The position numbers were made by a program, and so were the translations under genes. The notes beneath the pieces were generated by a model. The model was not told where the DNA came from and made no database searches. It was given only the letters and a program-made list of their open reading frames with translations. Shown here in pieces: positions 6,328-13,713 of a DNA stretch of 27,977 bases; within the stretch, counting starts at the first letter, position 1, and each line of letters begins with the position of its first letter. The stretch spans positions 1 through 27,977 of the forward strand of contig CAYXKC010000015.1 of assembly GCA_964465295.1 (NCBI GenBank). Direction: 5' to 3'. The stretch is from Methanolacinia sp964465295. Its GTDB lineage: Archaea; Halobacteriota; Methanomicrobia; Methanomicrobiales; Methanomicrobiaceae.

Positions 6328-7614
6328 ATGAGTTATCCCGTCCTTCAGGTGGCCCTTGATCTGACCGAGATCAAAAGAGCTCTTCAGATTGCCCAAGAAG
6401 CAGTGGAAGGCGGAATTGACTGGATAGAGGCCGGAACACCGCTAATAAAGAGCGAAGGCATGAATGCGGTAAGGGCTCTCAAGGCGGAATTCCCCGGTCA
6501 TGAAATCGTCGCGGATATGAAGGTCGCCGATACCGGCGCCCTTGAGGTTGAGATGGCCGCAAAGGCAGGAGCTTCGATTGTATGCGTCCTTGCAGATGCC
6601 GACGATACCGTAATAACAGAGGCTGTCAGTGCCGCAGAAAAATATGGAGTGAGGATTATGGCAGACTTCATCAATACTCAAGATCCTGTAAAGAGAGCCG
6701 TAGAACTTGAAGTGATGGGAGTCCACCTTTTAAATGCACATGTTGGAATCGACCAGCAAATGAAAGGGAAAAGATCTGTCGATATCCTGACCGAGATCGC
6801 AGGTAAGGTAAATCTTCCCATCGGTGCAGCAGGCGGACTCGATGCCGCAGGGGCGGCCGAGGCGGTCGCTGCCGGAGCGGATATTCTCCTCGTCGGGAGC
6901 AGTATAACAAAAGCTGCAGATGTGAAAGCCGCAACAGCTGCAGTCAGGAAGGCTATAGACAATCCGGACCTGGCAGGGATCAAAAAGAAAAGCAGGGATG
7001 AAGAGATAAGGGAGATCTTTGAATCCGTCTCAACCCCGAACATCAGCGACGCAATGCACAGGAAAGGTGCGATGAGCGGCATCTTTTCGATCTGCGGGGA
7101 TGTGAAGATGGCCGGAAGGGCTGTAACAGTCCGGACAATGGCCGGGGACTGGGCCAAACCTGTTGAAGCGATCGATATCGCAAAGACAGGAGACGTTATT
7201 GTGATAAATAACGACCGGGCAAAGCACATCTCACCCTGGGGAGAGCTCGCAACCTTAAGCTCCATGAATAAGAGACTTTCAGGCGTTGTAATCGACGGCG
7301 CGGCAAGGGACGTGGATGACATCCGCAGATACGGATTCCCCGTCTTCGCAACAGCCGTTGTTCCCAATGCCGGAGAGCCTAAAGGCTTCGGGGAGATTGG
7401 TGCTGAGATCACATGCTGCGGACAGACTGTCAGGAACGGAGACTGGATAATCGGCGATGAATCGGGTGTTGTTGTCGTTCCCAGAGAGAGAGCCTACGAG
7501 ATCGCAAGGCGTGCCCTTGAAGTAAAAAAGCATGAAACCCGCATACGCGAGGAGATAAGAAGGGGCGACACCCTCTCAGGTGTAGTAGATCTCCTGAGAT
7601 GGGAGAAGAGATGA
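6328..7614 (+). CDS. hps: Bifunctional 3-hexulose-6-phosphate synthase / RraA-like protein
   Basis: 428 residues in two domains. Residues 1-210 are an orotidine-decarboxylase-superfamily barrel of the hexulose-phosphate synthase type: the active-site D-x-K-x-x-D is seen as VADMKVADTG (about 61-70), and the phosphate-binding end as GAAGGLDAAG and ADILLVGSSI (about 170-190). Residues 225-428 match the RraA / aldolase-like family: STPNISDAMHRKG, SPWGELAT, VIDGAARDVDDI and GDWIIGDESGVVVVP. In methanogens lacking the oxidative pentose pathway, the first domain runs the reverse ribulose-monophosphate route that makes ribulose 5-phosphate and formaldehyde. The RraA-like domain is known as an RNase E inhibitor in bacteria and as 4-hydroxy-4-methyl-2-oxoglutarate aldolase in relatives; its archaeal role is unknown. 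Fusion of the two is a known archaeal arrangement. It ends in a hairpin terminator. Confidence 0.9.
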   Translation: MSYPVLQVALDLTEIKRALQIAQEAVEGGIDWIEAGTPLIKSEGMNAVRALKAEFPGHEIVADMKVADTGALEVEMAAKAGASIVCVLADADDTVITEAVSAAEKYGVRIMADFINTQDPVKRAVELEVMGVHLLNAHVGIDQQMKGKRSVDILTEIAGKVNLPIGAAGGLDAAGAAEAVAAGADILLVGSSITKAADVKAATAAVRKAIDNPDLAGIKKKSRDEEIREIFESVSTPNISDAMHRKGAMSGIFSICGDVKMAGRAVTVRTMAGDWAKPVEAIDIAKTGDVIVINNDRAKHISPWGELATLSSMNKRLSGVVIDGAARDVDDIRRYGFPVFATAVVPNAGEPKGFGEIGAEITCCGQTVRNGDWIIGDESGVVVVPRERAYEIARRALEVKKHETRIREEIRRGDTLSGVVDLLRWEKR

Positions 7615-7635
7615 ACCGGTAAGCCGCCGGTTTTT
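7614..7635 (+). terminator. Hairpin terminator after hps-rraA
   Basis: AACCGG (7614-7619) pairs with CCGGTT (7627-7632) over a seven-base loop and runs into five T (7631-7635). Confidence 0.6.
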
Positions 7636-7772
7636 GTAATCTGGTCTATAGGTAAAATGAAATGTCAATCGATGATTGTAACATTCAAAAAACGTTCTCT
7701 TTTTCAGTATCTCTGCCTTAATATCATTCGATAAAATAAACATTAATATACTATCCTGTTTTATTCCAGTGC

Positions 7773-8276
7773 ATGGAGAGGAAAACACTGGGGCTGATTC
7801 TTGCGTTAATTCCGGCAATAGCCGTTATCGCCGCTCTTGCAATTGCCTTCGCCGTAACAGGGGACGCCGGCAGGATGGTGCTTGAAACAGGCCCTGACGA
7901 AGCAATATACGGGTATATTGCAGGCTTTACCGGAGCAGGCGGGGATCTGATCTCCGTCTCGGGCTATACGCTCTCAGACGACAGGAGTACGCTGTTGCTT
8001 GGGATTGCAATTCAAAACCCGATAGATCACCCTTTAACGGTAAACAGTATGTCCTATACGACTGATTTCAATGGTAGACCGATCGTTATCGACCTTGACG
8101 ACCCGGTTGAGGTTATGCCCGGAAGCAGGATTGAAATCATTCTCACCGGGGGTCTTTCAGGACATGATCAGCTTACGGGAATGCCGAAGATGCCGGTCGA
8201 ACCAGATCCTTCAGGTATTAATTCAGAGATTTCGTTTGCAGGAATCATTCTCAGGAACAACGGAGGTGTCCGGTAA
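7773..8276 (+). CDS. Membrane-anchored LEA-like beta-sandwich protein, function unknown
   Basis: 167 residues. Residues 6-30 are a strongly hydrophobic segment (LGLILALIPAIAVIAALAIA) acting as an uncleaved signal anchor, so the rest should lie outside the membrane. The body is beta-rich; the stretch LLLGIAIQNPIDHPLTVNSMSY ... PVEVMPGSRIEIILTGGLS resembles the LEA14/WHy type fold (a 'native interactions weakened by polar loop' pattern of x-NP-x-PL then a pg-x-i strand), an inference from pattern only. There are no cysteines or catalytic motifs. A TATA-like TTAATATACT at 7743-7752 is about 27 bases before the ATG, so the mRNA is probably leaderless. It overlaps the next gene by one base (TAATG), so the two proteins likely act together. 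Confidence 0.7.
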   Translation: MERKTLGLILALIPAIAVIAALAIAFAVTGDAGRMVLETGPDEAIYGYIAGFTGAGGDLISVSGYTLSDDRSTLLLGIAIQNPIDHPLTVNSMSYTTDFNGRPIVIDLDDPVEVMPGSRIEIILTGGLSGHDQLTGMPKMPVEPDPSGINSEISFAGIILRNNGGVR

Positions 8277-8875
8277 TGACTGAAGATAAGGCAGATAAGG
8301 GATGGGAATTTTCAAAATGCAACTGGCCAGGAGTCGTCGGCGGCATACTGCTGATAGTTCTACCATTTACCGGCAGCTGGTGGGTAATGCACGTGGGAAA
8401 AGGCGCATTTGAGGTCTCACTCTCTCCGTTTACAACAGAGATCCTGATGTTCGGGAAGATTGTGATGTCCCCCCTCCTTTACTGGCTCAATATTGCATTC
8501 ACGATATTGATGCTGCTGTTTGGCATACTGCTTCTTGTTGGATCGATAGCTTTTGCCAATGAAAAATACAAATTCACTGCAGATACGCTGGTCCGGTTAA
8601 ACAGCAGAAAACCACTTTACCTGGTAATAGTCTTTACAATTGGCCTTGCAGCTGTCAGCTGGTACCTTGGCCAGATGCTTCTTGCAGGCGGGTTTTCAGG
8701 CAGCTTCCCCGTACTTATTGGTGAAGGAACGGCATCGATGGTGTCGGGCGGATTTACCATTATGGTCCCTGTATCCCTGGGGCTTACAACCTCTTACTGG
8801 ATAGGACTTGTTGCATCCATCATCGCGATTTTCGCAGGATTATACCAGAAGAAAATCAACCCTGCTGAAGAATGA
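8276..8875 (+). CDS. Four-helix membrane protein, function unknown
   Basis: 199 residues with four predicted membrane segments: about 15-37 (WPGVVGGILLIVLPFTGSWW), 60-90 (YWLNIAFTILMLLFGILLLV), 107-127 (LYLVIVFTIGLAAVSWYL) and 168-190 (SYWIGLVASIIAIFAGLY). A short extracytoplasmic or cytoplasmic loop rich in Gly (FSGSFPVLIGEGTASMVSGG) precedes the last. It matches no family I recognise. Its ATG overlaps the stop of the anchored protein before it, and the pair ends in a strong hairpin terminator, so this is a two-gene unit at the membrane. Confidence 0.72.
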   Translation: MTEDKADKGWEFSKCNWPGVVGGILLIVLPFTGSWWVMHVGKGAFEVSLSPFTTEILMFGKIVMSPLLYWLNIAFTILMLLFGILLLVGSIAFANEKYKFTADTLVRLNSRKPLYLVIVFTIGLAAVSWYLGQMLLAGGFSGSFPVLIGEGTASMVSGGFTIMVPVSLGLTTSYWIGLVASIIAIFAGLYQKKINPAEE

Positions 8876-8876
8876 A

Positions 8877-8902
8877 TGCGGTTTAAAACCGCACTCTTTT
8901 TT
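8877..8902 (+). terminator. Hairpin terminator before the dUTPase gene
   Basis: TGCGGTTT (8877-8884) pairs with AAACCGCA (8886-8893), followed by CTC and six T (8897-8902). It lies between the membrane-protein stop and the next ribosome binding site, which rules out an upstream ATG at 8876 for the next gene. Confidence 0.75.
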
Positions 8903-8926
8903 ACTCTATTTTTCAAACAGGAAATA

Positions 8927-9355
8927 ATGATTTTATCCAGGGATATCATATTGAAACGGATCGAAAAAGGTGAACTCGTGCTTGATCCCTATAGTAAAGA
9001 TTCACAGCAGCCTGCGTCTTACGACCTCCGTGCAGGAGAGGATTATATCCTGAAAAAAGGCGGATGCACCCTTGTTCATTCGATGGAAAAGGTGGGACTT
9101 CCGTCAGATGTCGCTGCGACTCTTATGTGCAGGTCTTCATTCGGAAGGAAGGGTATTTTAATCGGAGGCGGATATGTCGACCCTGGTTTCCGGGGTAACC
9201 TGACGTTATGTCTCGTCAACAACGGGCCTGAAGACGTCTTTCTTCCGGCAGGAGAGAGGTGCGTCCAGATAATAATGCATGAGGTCGCTGACGGCGCAGG
9301 CCTCTATAACGGAAGATACCAGGACAGCGAGGGTGCGGTTGGATCGAGGATTTGA
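8927..9355 (+). CDS. dut: Archaeal dUTPase / dCTP-deaminase-family protein, probable dUTP diphosphatase
   Basis: 142 residues from the ATG at 8927. An ATG at 8876 would sit in the terminator hairpin, whereas CAGGAA about 5-10 bases before 8927 may help initiation. Family marks are DSQQPASYDLRAGEDY (substrate-site Ser/Asp), MCRSSFGRKGILI (phosphate-binding S-x-x-R-x-G), GYVDPGFRGNLTL (uracil-site Asp) and AGERCVQIIMHEV. dCTP deaminases carry a catalytic Glu in the following T-L-E segment; here it reads TLCLVNN, so deamination is unlikely and dUTP to dUMP hydrolysis, as in the short archaeal Dut proteins, is preferred. The enzyme keeps uracil out of DNA and feeds thymidylate synthesis. It acts as a trimer in the family. 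Confidence 0.8.
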   Translation: MILSRDIILKRIEKGELVLDPYSKDSQQPASYDLRAGEDYILKKGGCTLVHSMEKVGLPSDVAATLMCRSSFGRKGILIGGGYVDPGFRGNLTLCLVNNGPEDVFLPAGERCVQIIMHEVADGAGLYNGRYQDSEGAVGSRI

Positions 9356-9409
9356 ATTTTTCAATTTTAACTTTTACTTTAGGAAACAAAAGCGCATAAA
9401 CCCCTGCTA

Positions 9410-9433
9410 AGGGAGGGGGATCTCCCCCTCCCT
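9410..9433. repeat. Perfect 11-base-pair G/C hairpin
   Basis: GGGAGGGGGA (9411-9420) is exactly complementary to TCCCCCTCCC (9423-9432) across a two-base centre, and the flanking A/T pair extends it to 9410-9433. It follows dut by 54 bases and precedes the structured block. It could end dut transcription, although no T-run follows, or mark the edge of an inserted element. A second CCCTCCCCCC at 9438-9447 can compete for the first strand. Confidence 0.6.
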
Positions 9434-9435
9434 AT

Positions 9436-9640
9436 AACCCTCCCCCCGTGGTGATAGATCGCACCCGGGGATGGACAAGCACCCCCTCCTGCTCCAATGT
9501 TTCAGTCTCCCGCCCGAGGCTACACGGATGGGTAGCGTCCAGGCCGGGCTATCACGACTGCTAAAGTTCGCGGAGCCTGAGAAGCCAACTGAGCATAGGG
9601 TTGCCCCGAAAGGAGCTTATGCCCCAATAATTGTGTCAAA
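9436..9640 (+). other. GC-rich, strongly self-complementary block; possible structured RNA or IS200/IS605 remnant
   Basis: This gene-free stretch (9356-9702, 347 bases) holds nested hairpins. GCCCG (9512-9516) pairs with CGGGC (9545-9549) and encloses GCTAC (9519-9523) with GTAGC (9532-9536). GCATA (9593-9597) pairs with TATGC (9618-9622) and encloses GCCCC-GAAA-GGAGC (9603-9616), a stem with one mismatch and a GNRA-type loop. TGTG-TCAAA-CACA (9632-9644) follows. The 80-codon open frame through it (9471-9713) overlaps the lipoprotein start and lacks protein character. The order GAGAAGCC followed by a terminal hairpin is like the 3' end of TnpB-associated omega RNAs, and a read-through of PPEATRMGSVQAG recalls tails of archaeal TnpB. 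Both are impressions from memory, not matches. Confidence 0.4.
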
Positions 9641-9702
9641 CACACATGACCGAAATCCGTATCTCCATAAAAATCAAATACCCGGTACAGAGGGGCTATT
9701 AG

Positions 9703-10251
9703 ATGGAAAATAAGAACTTCTTAAATATCCCGTTTATTTTAATAATCCTGGCTGCACTCATCTTTTTTTCCGCATGCACCTCCAGCGATGGCAATGGCCG
9801 GTCTTACCCGGAAAAGGAAAATCATACGGCAAACAGTAATGCAACAGAACGGCCCGATAACAGTTCAGGTGGACAGGCCCCATTCGTCTCCATAAACCCT
9901 GTCATATGGTCACATGAGGACCAGATCCTTAATATCACCGGAACAACCAGTTTTCCCGAAGGTACCGGGGTCACAATATTAGCCGGACTGGCGGTGCATC
10001 CCTGTCCTGCAAGACCGCCGGGAGCAAAAATGGAAACCGGGGGAAGAAGAACCCTCTGCAACGGCAATTGCAGCACGGAAATAGTAGAATATCATCTATA
10101 TGCAGCACAGGGTCCGGGAGGGAACAGTACCTGGAACTGCCCTGTCAACACCACAGGATGGTGTCCTCTTGAATCGTATTTTATCTGCGCAAAGATCAAA
10201 GCAGGCAATGAGACGATACAGGATGCTGAAGGATTCAGGTTTTCCGGATGA
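9703..10251 (+). CDS. Lipoprotein of unknown function
   Basis: 182 residues. A short N-terminal hydrophobic segment IPFILIILAALIFFSAC ends in a lipobox-like FSAC, so the protein is probably exported and lipid-anchored through Cys25 or so. A low-complexity Asn/Ser/Glu linker follows (about 28-60) with several N-x-S/T sites that could be N-glycosylated (NSNATERPDNSSG). The remaining 120 residues are beta-rich (SINPVIWSHEDQILNITGTTSF) with about six cysteines (VHPCPARP, LCNGNCS, WNCPVN, WCPLE, ICAK), likely disulphide-bonded outside the cell. A good ribosome binding site GAGGGG (9690-9695) precedes the ATG by seven bases. It converges on the next gene. I recognise no family. Confidence 0.75.
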   Translation: MENKNFLNIPFILIILAALIFFSACTSSDGNGRSYPEKENHTANSNATERPDNSSGGQAPFVSINPVIWSHEDQILNITGTTSFPEGTGVTILAGLAVHPCPARPPGAKMETGGRRTLCNGNCSTEIVEYHLYAAQGPGGNSTWNCPVNTTGWCPLESYFICAKIKAGNETIQDAEGFRFSG

Positions 10252-10262
10252 CAAACGATGCA

Positions 10263-10275
10263 GGGAGCGCCTCCC
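10263..10275. terminator. Small hairpin between convergent genes
   Basis: GGGAG-CGC-CTCCC lies between the lipoprotein stop and the stop of the opposite-strand gene. It may serve both as a transcription end; no T-run is present. Confidence 0.3.
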
Positions 10276-10297
10276 GGAGAAGTTATCACAACACCAA

Positions 10298-11443
10298 TCA
10301 ATTCCTCTTAAGAAAGACCCCCGCGTATTTCTTTGCAACCTTTGCGCCGAGGGACGGCTTCAGGTCTTCAAGCCACAGGTAAAAGCCTGTCATCTGGGGA
10401 GTCCTCTTGCTCTCGACCTTCAGCTCGCCTGATTTTTTCTGGACGATCTTGACATATTCCTCTTTTTTCCGGGATTTCATATAGATAACCGGTTCGTACT
10501 CGGGGATATCAACTGCAAGAACAACCTTCGAATAGTCCCTGTCTATTGAATCGATCGAATGGACCTTCCCCCTCATCGTAAAGGTGCGATTCTGCATCAG
10601 GGCCTTTACACCAGAAGGGTACAGTGCACCGATAATGATCTTCTTGGATACAGGGGGAATCTCGTCCCTCTTCATCATCTCCTCCTTTCCCTTACCTTCA
10701 ATCATCATCCCTATGAGCCGGTCCCTCTTCTTATCGTGAAGGGCAAGATAATTGAACGGTCTTTTTAACGGGATATCCGAGATATCAATTAGTTTCGGAT
10801 GATTGACAGGTTTTCTCGGCACTCCTCTTATAGAGGTGGGCGTAATGATCGTCTTGATCTCTTCGCAGGTGGGAGTGATTATTACAACACTCTCCGTCTC
10901 CTTAACAAGCCGCCGAATGATTGAAGAGCGGGATATATCGACCGAGGAGAAGAGTATAAACGGAACTATTACCTGACCGTAAAGGTACCCGATGAGGCGC
11001 TTTTTGTAGTGGACCTCAGCCTCGAGATCCTTAAGGTCGGATGCAGAGGTCACAATCTCGGCAAAGGATATCCGGCCCTCATCGTCCACCCAGAGTATAT
11101 CAACCTCGGCGATGTCCTGGCCGTTGCCCCTGATATTGATATCCCCGCGGTTGGAATAGAAGAGGCCGTTCTGGCCGATCTCGATCTCCGGGGGAGGGAA
11201 GGGGGCATCCGCACCTTTACGTATGATATATTTTATCTTATCCGATCTGCCGGATAATTCCAGTAGCATTTCATATACGAGTGACTCGTACCACCGGCCC
11301 TCCGAGGCCCTCATCTGCGATATTTCATCTGAGAATAATTGCTTTTTTTCTATCTTCTTCAGGTGTCTTATCGATTTACGGGCAAGCTTCCGGTCAGGTT
11401 TCCTCTTTGGAAAGTTCGCCTTTATCCATTCAAGAGTATTCAT
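10298..11443 (-). CDS. Uncharacterised protein with a possible PD-(D/E)XK-like core
   Basis: 381 residues from the ATG at 11443; a TTG at 11452 would add three. The N-terminus is very basic (KRKPDRKLARKSIRHLKKIEKK). Residues about 46-150 have the order of a restriction-endonuclease-like fold: a helix with Glu (SEGRWYESLVYEMLLEL-like), then AEVDILWVDDEG, then ISFAEIVTSASDL, then a helix with K and R. The Asp of VDIL and the Glu of AEI fit the metal-binding positions, but the usual Lys of E-x-K is Val here, so activity is doubtful. The C-terminal half is basic and of mixed alpha/beta character, ending LEDLKPSLGAKVAKKYAGVFLKRN. I do not recognise the family; a nucleic-acid-related role is only an inference. 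The next gene, trmG10, lies 83 bases upstream on the same strand. Confidence 0.7.
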   Translation of the reverse strand: MNTLEWIKANFPKRKPDRKLARKSIRHLKKIEKKQLFSDEISQMRASEGRWYESLVYEMLLELSGRSDKIKYIIRKGADAPFPPPEIEIGQNGLFYSNRGDINIRGNGQDIAEVDILWVDDEGRISFAEIVTSASDLKDLEAEVHYKKRLIGYLYGQVIVPFILFSSVDISRSSIIRRLVKETESVVIITPTCEEIKTIITPTSIRGVPRKPVNHPKLIDISDIPLKRPFNYLALHDKKRDRLIGMMIEGKGKEEMMKRDEIPPVSKKIIIGALYPSGVKALMQNRTFTMRGKVHSIDSIDRDYSKVVLAVDIPEYEPVIYMKSRKKEEYVKIVQKKSGELKVESKRTPQMTGFYLWLEDLKPSLGAKVAKKYAGVFLKRN

Positions 11444-11526
11444 CCAATTCAAATCCGGTATCCGGGTTATTTGCGATATTTTATTCTCCGTCAGCAGAAG
11501 CCGGAAAAACGAGCTCCTGTGTGTGT

Positions 11527-12480
11527 CTATTCCAGTACCATAATTCTTCTCGTAAGACTCTTATGGACTCTTTGTTCATGAAACTGAACTATGGTGAAAT
11601 GACTCTCCGCTATATTGCGGATATCCTGGTGGGTTACAACTACAGCCCGGCCGCCGGGCTTTAGCACACGCCTTATCTCTGCAAGCGAATCATTATAAAG
11701 TTTATTCATAGATTCGGCCCGGATACAGACCGAATGCCCATAGGGTAGATCTGTTGCGACGGCATCGACCGAATTGTCTGGAAGCGGCAGCCCTGTTGCA
11801 TCCGCACACATTACCTCGGCGCCGGGCAGGTTCTGCCTGCATCCTGCAAGCATGAACCGGTCCATATCCGAACCGATAACCCTGCAGCCGAGAATCTGCC
11901 CTTCCAAAAGTATTCCTCCAGTTCCGCAGAACGGATCAAGAATAAGTCCTCCTCTCCGGACGAGTGAAAGATTAACAAGCGTCCGGGCCATTACCGGCAT
12001 CATAACACCCGGGTGAAAGAATGCCCTTCTCATAGGATTCCTGTATTCAAATCCACCACGATCGATCCTGAATAAAACCCTGCCAAAGAAACAGCGATTC
12101 CCGGAAAATACAGCTCGAAACTCAGCTTCCGGGGAATCAAGCGAGACAGGCCCGCCAATCAGGGAACCGATGCAACGCTCCAGATCCAGCTGTGAGTCCC
12201 TTATCGATGTGCCTGTGACCTTCTTTACACGACCAGCGAAGGTTTTCTCCGTCTTTATATCCAGTTTCTTAAGAAGTGCCTCAAATGAAGACCTGTCGGC
12301 ACCGCACTCCCCGAGATATTCCATTACGCAATGTGTCATTGCAAGGCGCTCTGCATCCCCGGGGGACGGACACTCTGCAACGGCGACCTGATCTGCAGAT
12401 TCTAGCAGCTTACCAACACATTCTATCTCGCAAAACGGTATTTGTGGATGTTCGCCGGAAAGTTCAAAGATCAGTTTCAT
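11527..12480 (-). CDS. trmG10: tRNA (guanine(10)-N2)-dimethyltransferase, archaeal Trm-G10
   Basis: 317 residues, close to archaeal Trm-G10 (TIGR01177). An N-terminal THUMP-type tRNA-binding domain (about 40-140) precedes a Rossmann-fold SAM methyltransferase. Motif I is ILDPFCGTGGILLEG (about 180-194), acidic motif II GSDMD (about 204-208), VMCADATGLPLPDNSVDAV contains motif III, and motif IV is TDLPYG (about 244-249), the D/N-PPY-like signature of N2-guanine methyltransferases. It methylates G10 of tRNA to m2G and then m2-2G. The TATA-like CATATATAC near 12522-12530 on the minus strand gives a leader of about 20 bases. GRAVVVTHQDIR is the late methyltransferase strand. Confidence 0.9.
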   Translation of the reverse strand: MKLIFELSGEHPQIPFCEIECVGKLLESADQVAVAECPSPGDAERLAMTHCVMEYLGECGADRSSFEALLKKLDIKTEKTFAGRVKKVTGTSIRDSQLDLERCIGSLIGGPVSLDSPEAEFRAVFSGNRCFFGRVLFRIDRGGFEYRNPMRRAFFHPGVMMPVMARTLVNLSLVRRGGLILDPFCGTGGILLEGQILGCRVIGSDMDRFMLAGCRQNLPGAEVMCADATGLPLPDNSVDAVATDLPYGHSVCIRAESMNKLYNDSLAEIRRVLKPGGRAVVVTHQDIRNIAESHFTIVQFHEQRVHKSLTRRIMVLE

Positions 12481-12542
12481 GGATCAGCCCAGAATAATTG
12501 TTTTCAAGGCGGAAAAATGTATATATGAAATAGATTTGAGGG

Positions 12543-13691
12543 TTACTTCTTCGAACCCTTCTTCTTTCCCATCATACCCTGGAAAAATCCGGTCTTCTTC
12601 GAGTCCTTTTTCTCAGATTCAATCTCCAGCAGGCGATTATAGAGTTCTTTCTCCTCATCTCCAAGATCCTTGGGTATTATGATGTTAACACGGACTAAAA
12701 GATCCCCGGGCCTTCCGCGCCGCCTGACGCCCTCTCCCTGCATCTTCAGTGCTGTGCCATGCTGGACTCCTGGCGGGATCTTCAGCTCGGCCTCACGATC
12801 GTCGATGGTTTTGATATCAACCTTAGTCCCGACCGCCGCACCTGCAGCAGATACGCCGACTGTGGTCTCAAGGTTGTCGCCGACCCTCCGGAACCTGGAA
12901 TCCGCGAGGACATCGACCTCAATGAAGAGATCGCCGTTCGGTGCACCGGGATCGCCGGCCTCGCCGTATCCTTCCATCCGGAGCCTCATTCCGGATTCTA
13001 TTCCTGCGGGGATGTTGACGGTCAGTGTCCTTTTTACCTTTTTGTGCCCAGTACCTCCACATTTCGAACAGGTGCTCTCGGGAATCTTTCCCCTCCCCCT
13101 GCACTGCGAGCAGGTGGTCATGCTTACGAAACTGCCGAAAGGAGTCCTGTTCTCGCGCCGCTCCTGGCCAGAACCGCCACAGCGCGGGCATATACGTGTC
13201 TTTTTGGTGGAACTTCCCGTACCTTCGCATTCTTCGCATGCCTCGGTGTGCATCACTTCAATATCCCTTGATACACCGAGGACCGCATCCTTCAGTGTGA
13301 CCTGAATGCGCATCAGGAGATCTGCACCGGGCTGAGGGCCGCGTGGCCCTCTCCGGGCACCTGCGCCACCCCCGAAAAATGCATCGAATATATCCCCGAA
13401 TCCACCGAAATCAGCACTGAACCCGGCTCCGCCGAAGCCTCCGCCCGAGTACTGCCCTTTCGATGCGCTTGTAAAGGTTTCATGGCCCATATGATCGTAC
13501 TGCGCCCTTTTCTGGGGATCTGAGAGGACGCTGTACGCCTCATTTATCTCTTTGAATTTTTCTTCAGCGCCCTCTTCCTTGCACACATCGGGGTGGTACT
13601 TCTTCGTCAGGGTGCGGTATGCCTTCTTGATCTCCTGTTCGCTGGCATTTTTTGGAACGTTCAGTACATCATAGTAATTTGTAGCACCCAT
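12543..13691 (-). CDS. dnaJ: DnaJ chaperone (type I Hsp40)
   Basis: 382 residues, full length. J domain at 1-70 with HPD in KYHPDVCKEE (stimulates DnaK ATPase), then a Gly/Phe-rich linker (GGGFGGAGFSADFGGFGDIFDAFFGGG). The zinc-finger region (about 145-215) has four CxxCxGxG repeats: CEECEGTG, CPRCGGSG, CSQCRGRG and CSKCGGTG, all intact. Two C-terminal substrate-binding beta domains follow, then a Lys-rich end (GKKKGSKK). It is the last gene of the operon, 22 bases after dnaK, with AGGA near the start. Bacterial-type DnaJ in archaea is generally taken as an early transfer along with grpE and dnaK. Confidence 0.97.
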   Translation of the reverse strand: MGATNYYDVLNVPKNASEQEIKKAYRTLTKKYHPDVCKEEGAEEKFKEINEAYSVLSDPQKRAQYDHMGHETFTSASKGQYSGGGFGGAGFSADFGGFGDIFDAFFGGGAGARRGPRGPQPGADLLMRIQVTLKDAVLGVSRDIEVMHTEACEECEGTGSSTKKTRICPRCGGSGQERRENRTPFGSFVSMTTCSQCRGRGKIPESTCSKCGGTGHKKVKRTLTVNIPAGIESGMRLRMEGYGEAGDPGAPNGDLFIEVDVLADSRFRRVGDNLETTVGVSAAGAAVGTKVDIKTIDDREAELKIPPGVQHGTALKMQGEGVRRRGRPGDLLVRVNIIIPKDLGDEEKELYNRLLEIESEKKDSKKTGFFQGMMGKKKGSKK

Positions 13692-13713
13692 CGTTACATC
13701 CTGTATTCAAGGT

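Noticed and set aside
6678..7412. Long open frame (244 codons) on the minus strand opposite hps-rraA
   Set aside because: It lies wholly opposite a clear two-domain enzyme, has no recognisable motifs, and reads as repetitive Ser/Ala/Pro typical of an antisense shadow.
9436..9640. Group II intron as an explanation of the structured block
   Set aside because: No domain V-like hairpin, no reverse transcriptase and no convincing GUGYG boundary in the right orientation.
9471..9713. 80-codon open frame in the structured block
   Set aside because: It overlaps the lipoprotein start, lies in strongly self-complementary sequence and has no ribosome binding site; a decayed coding end is possible but not a live gene.
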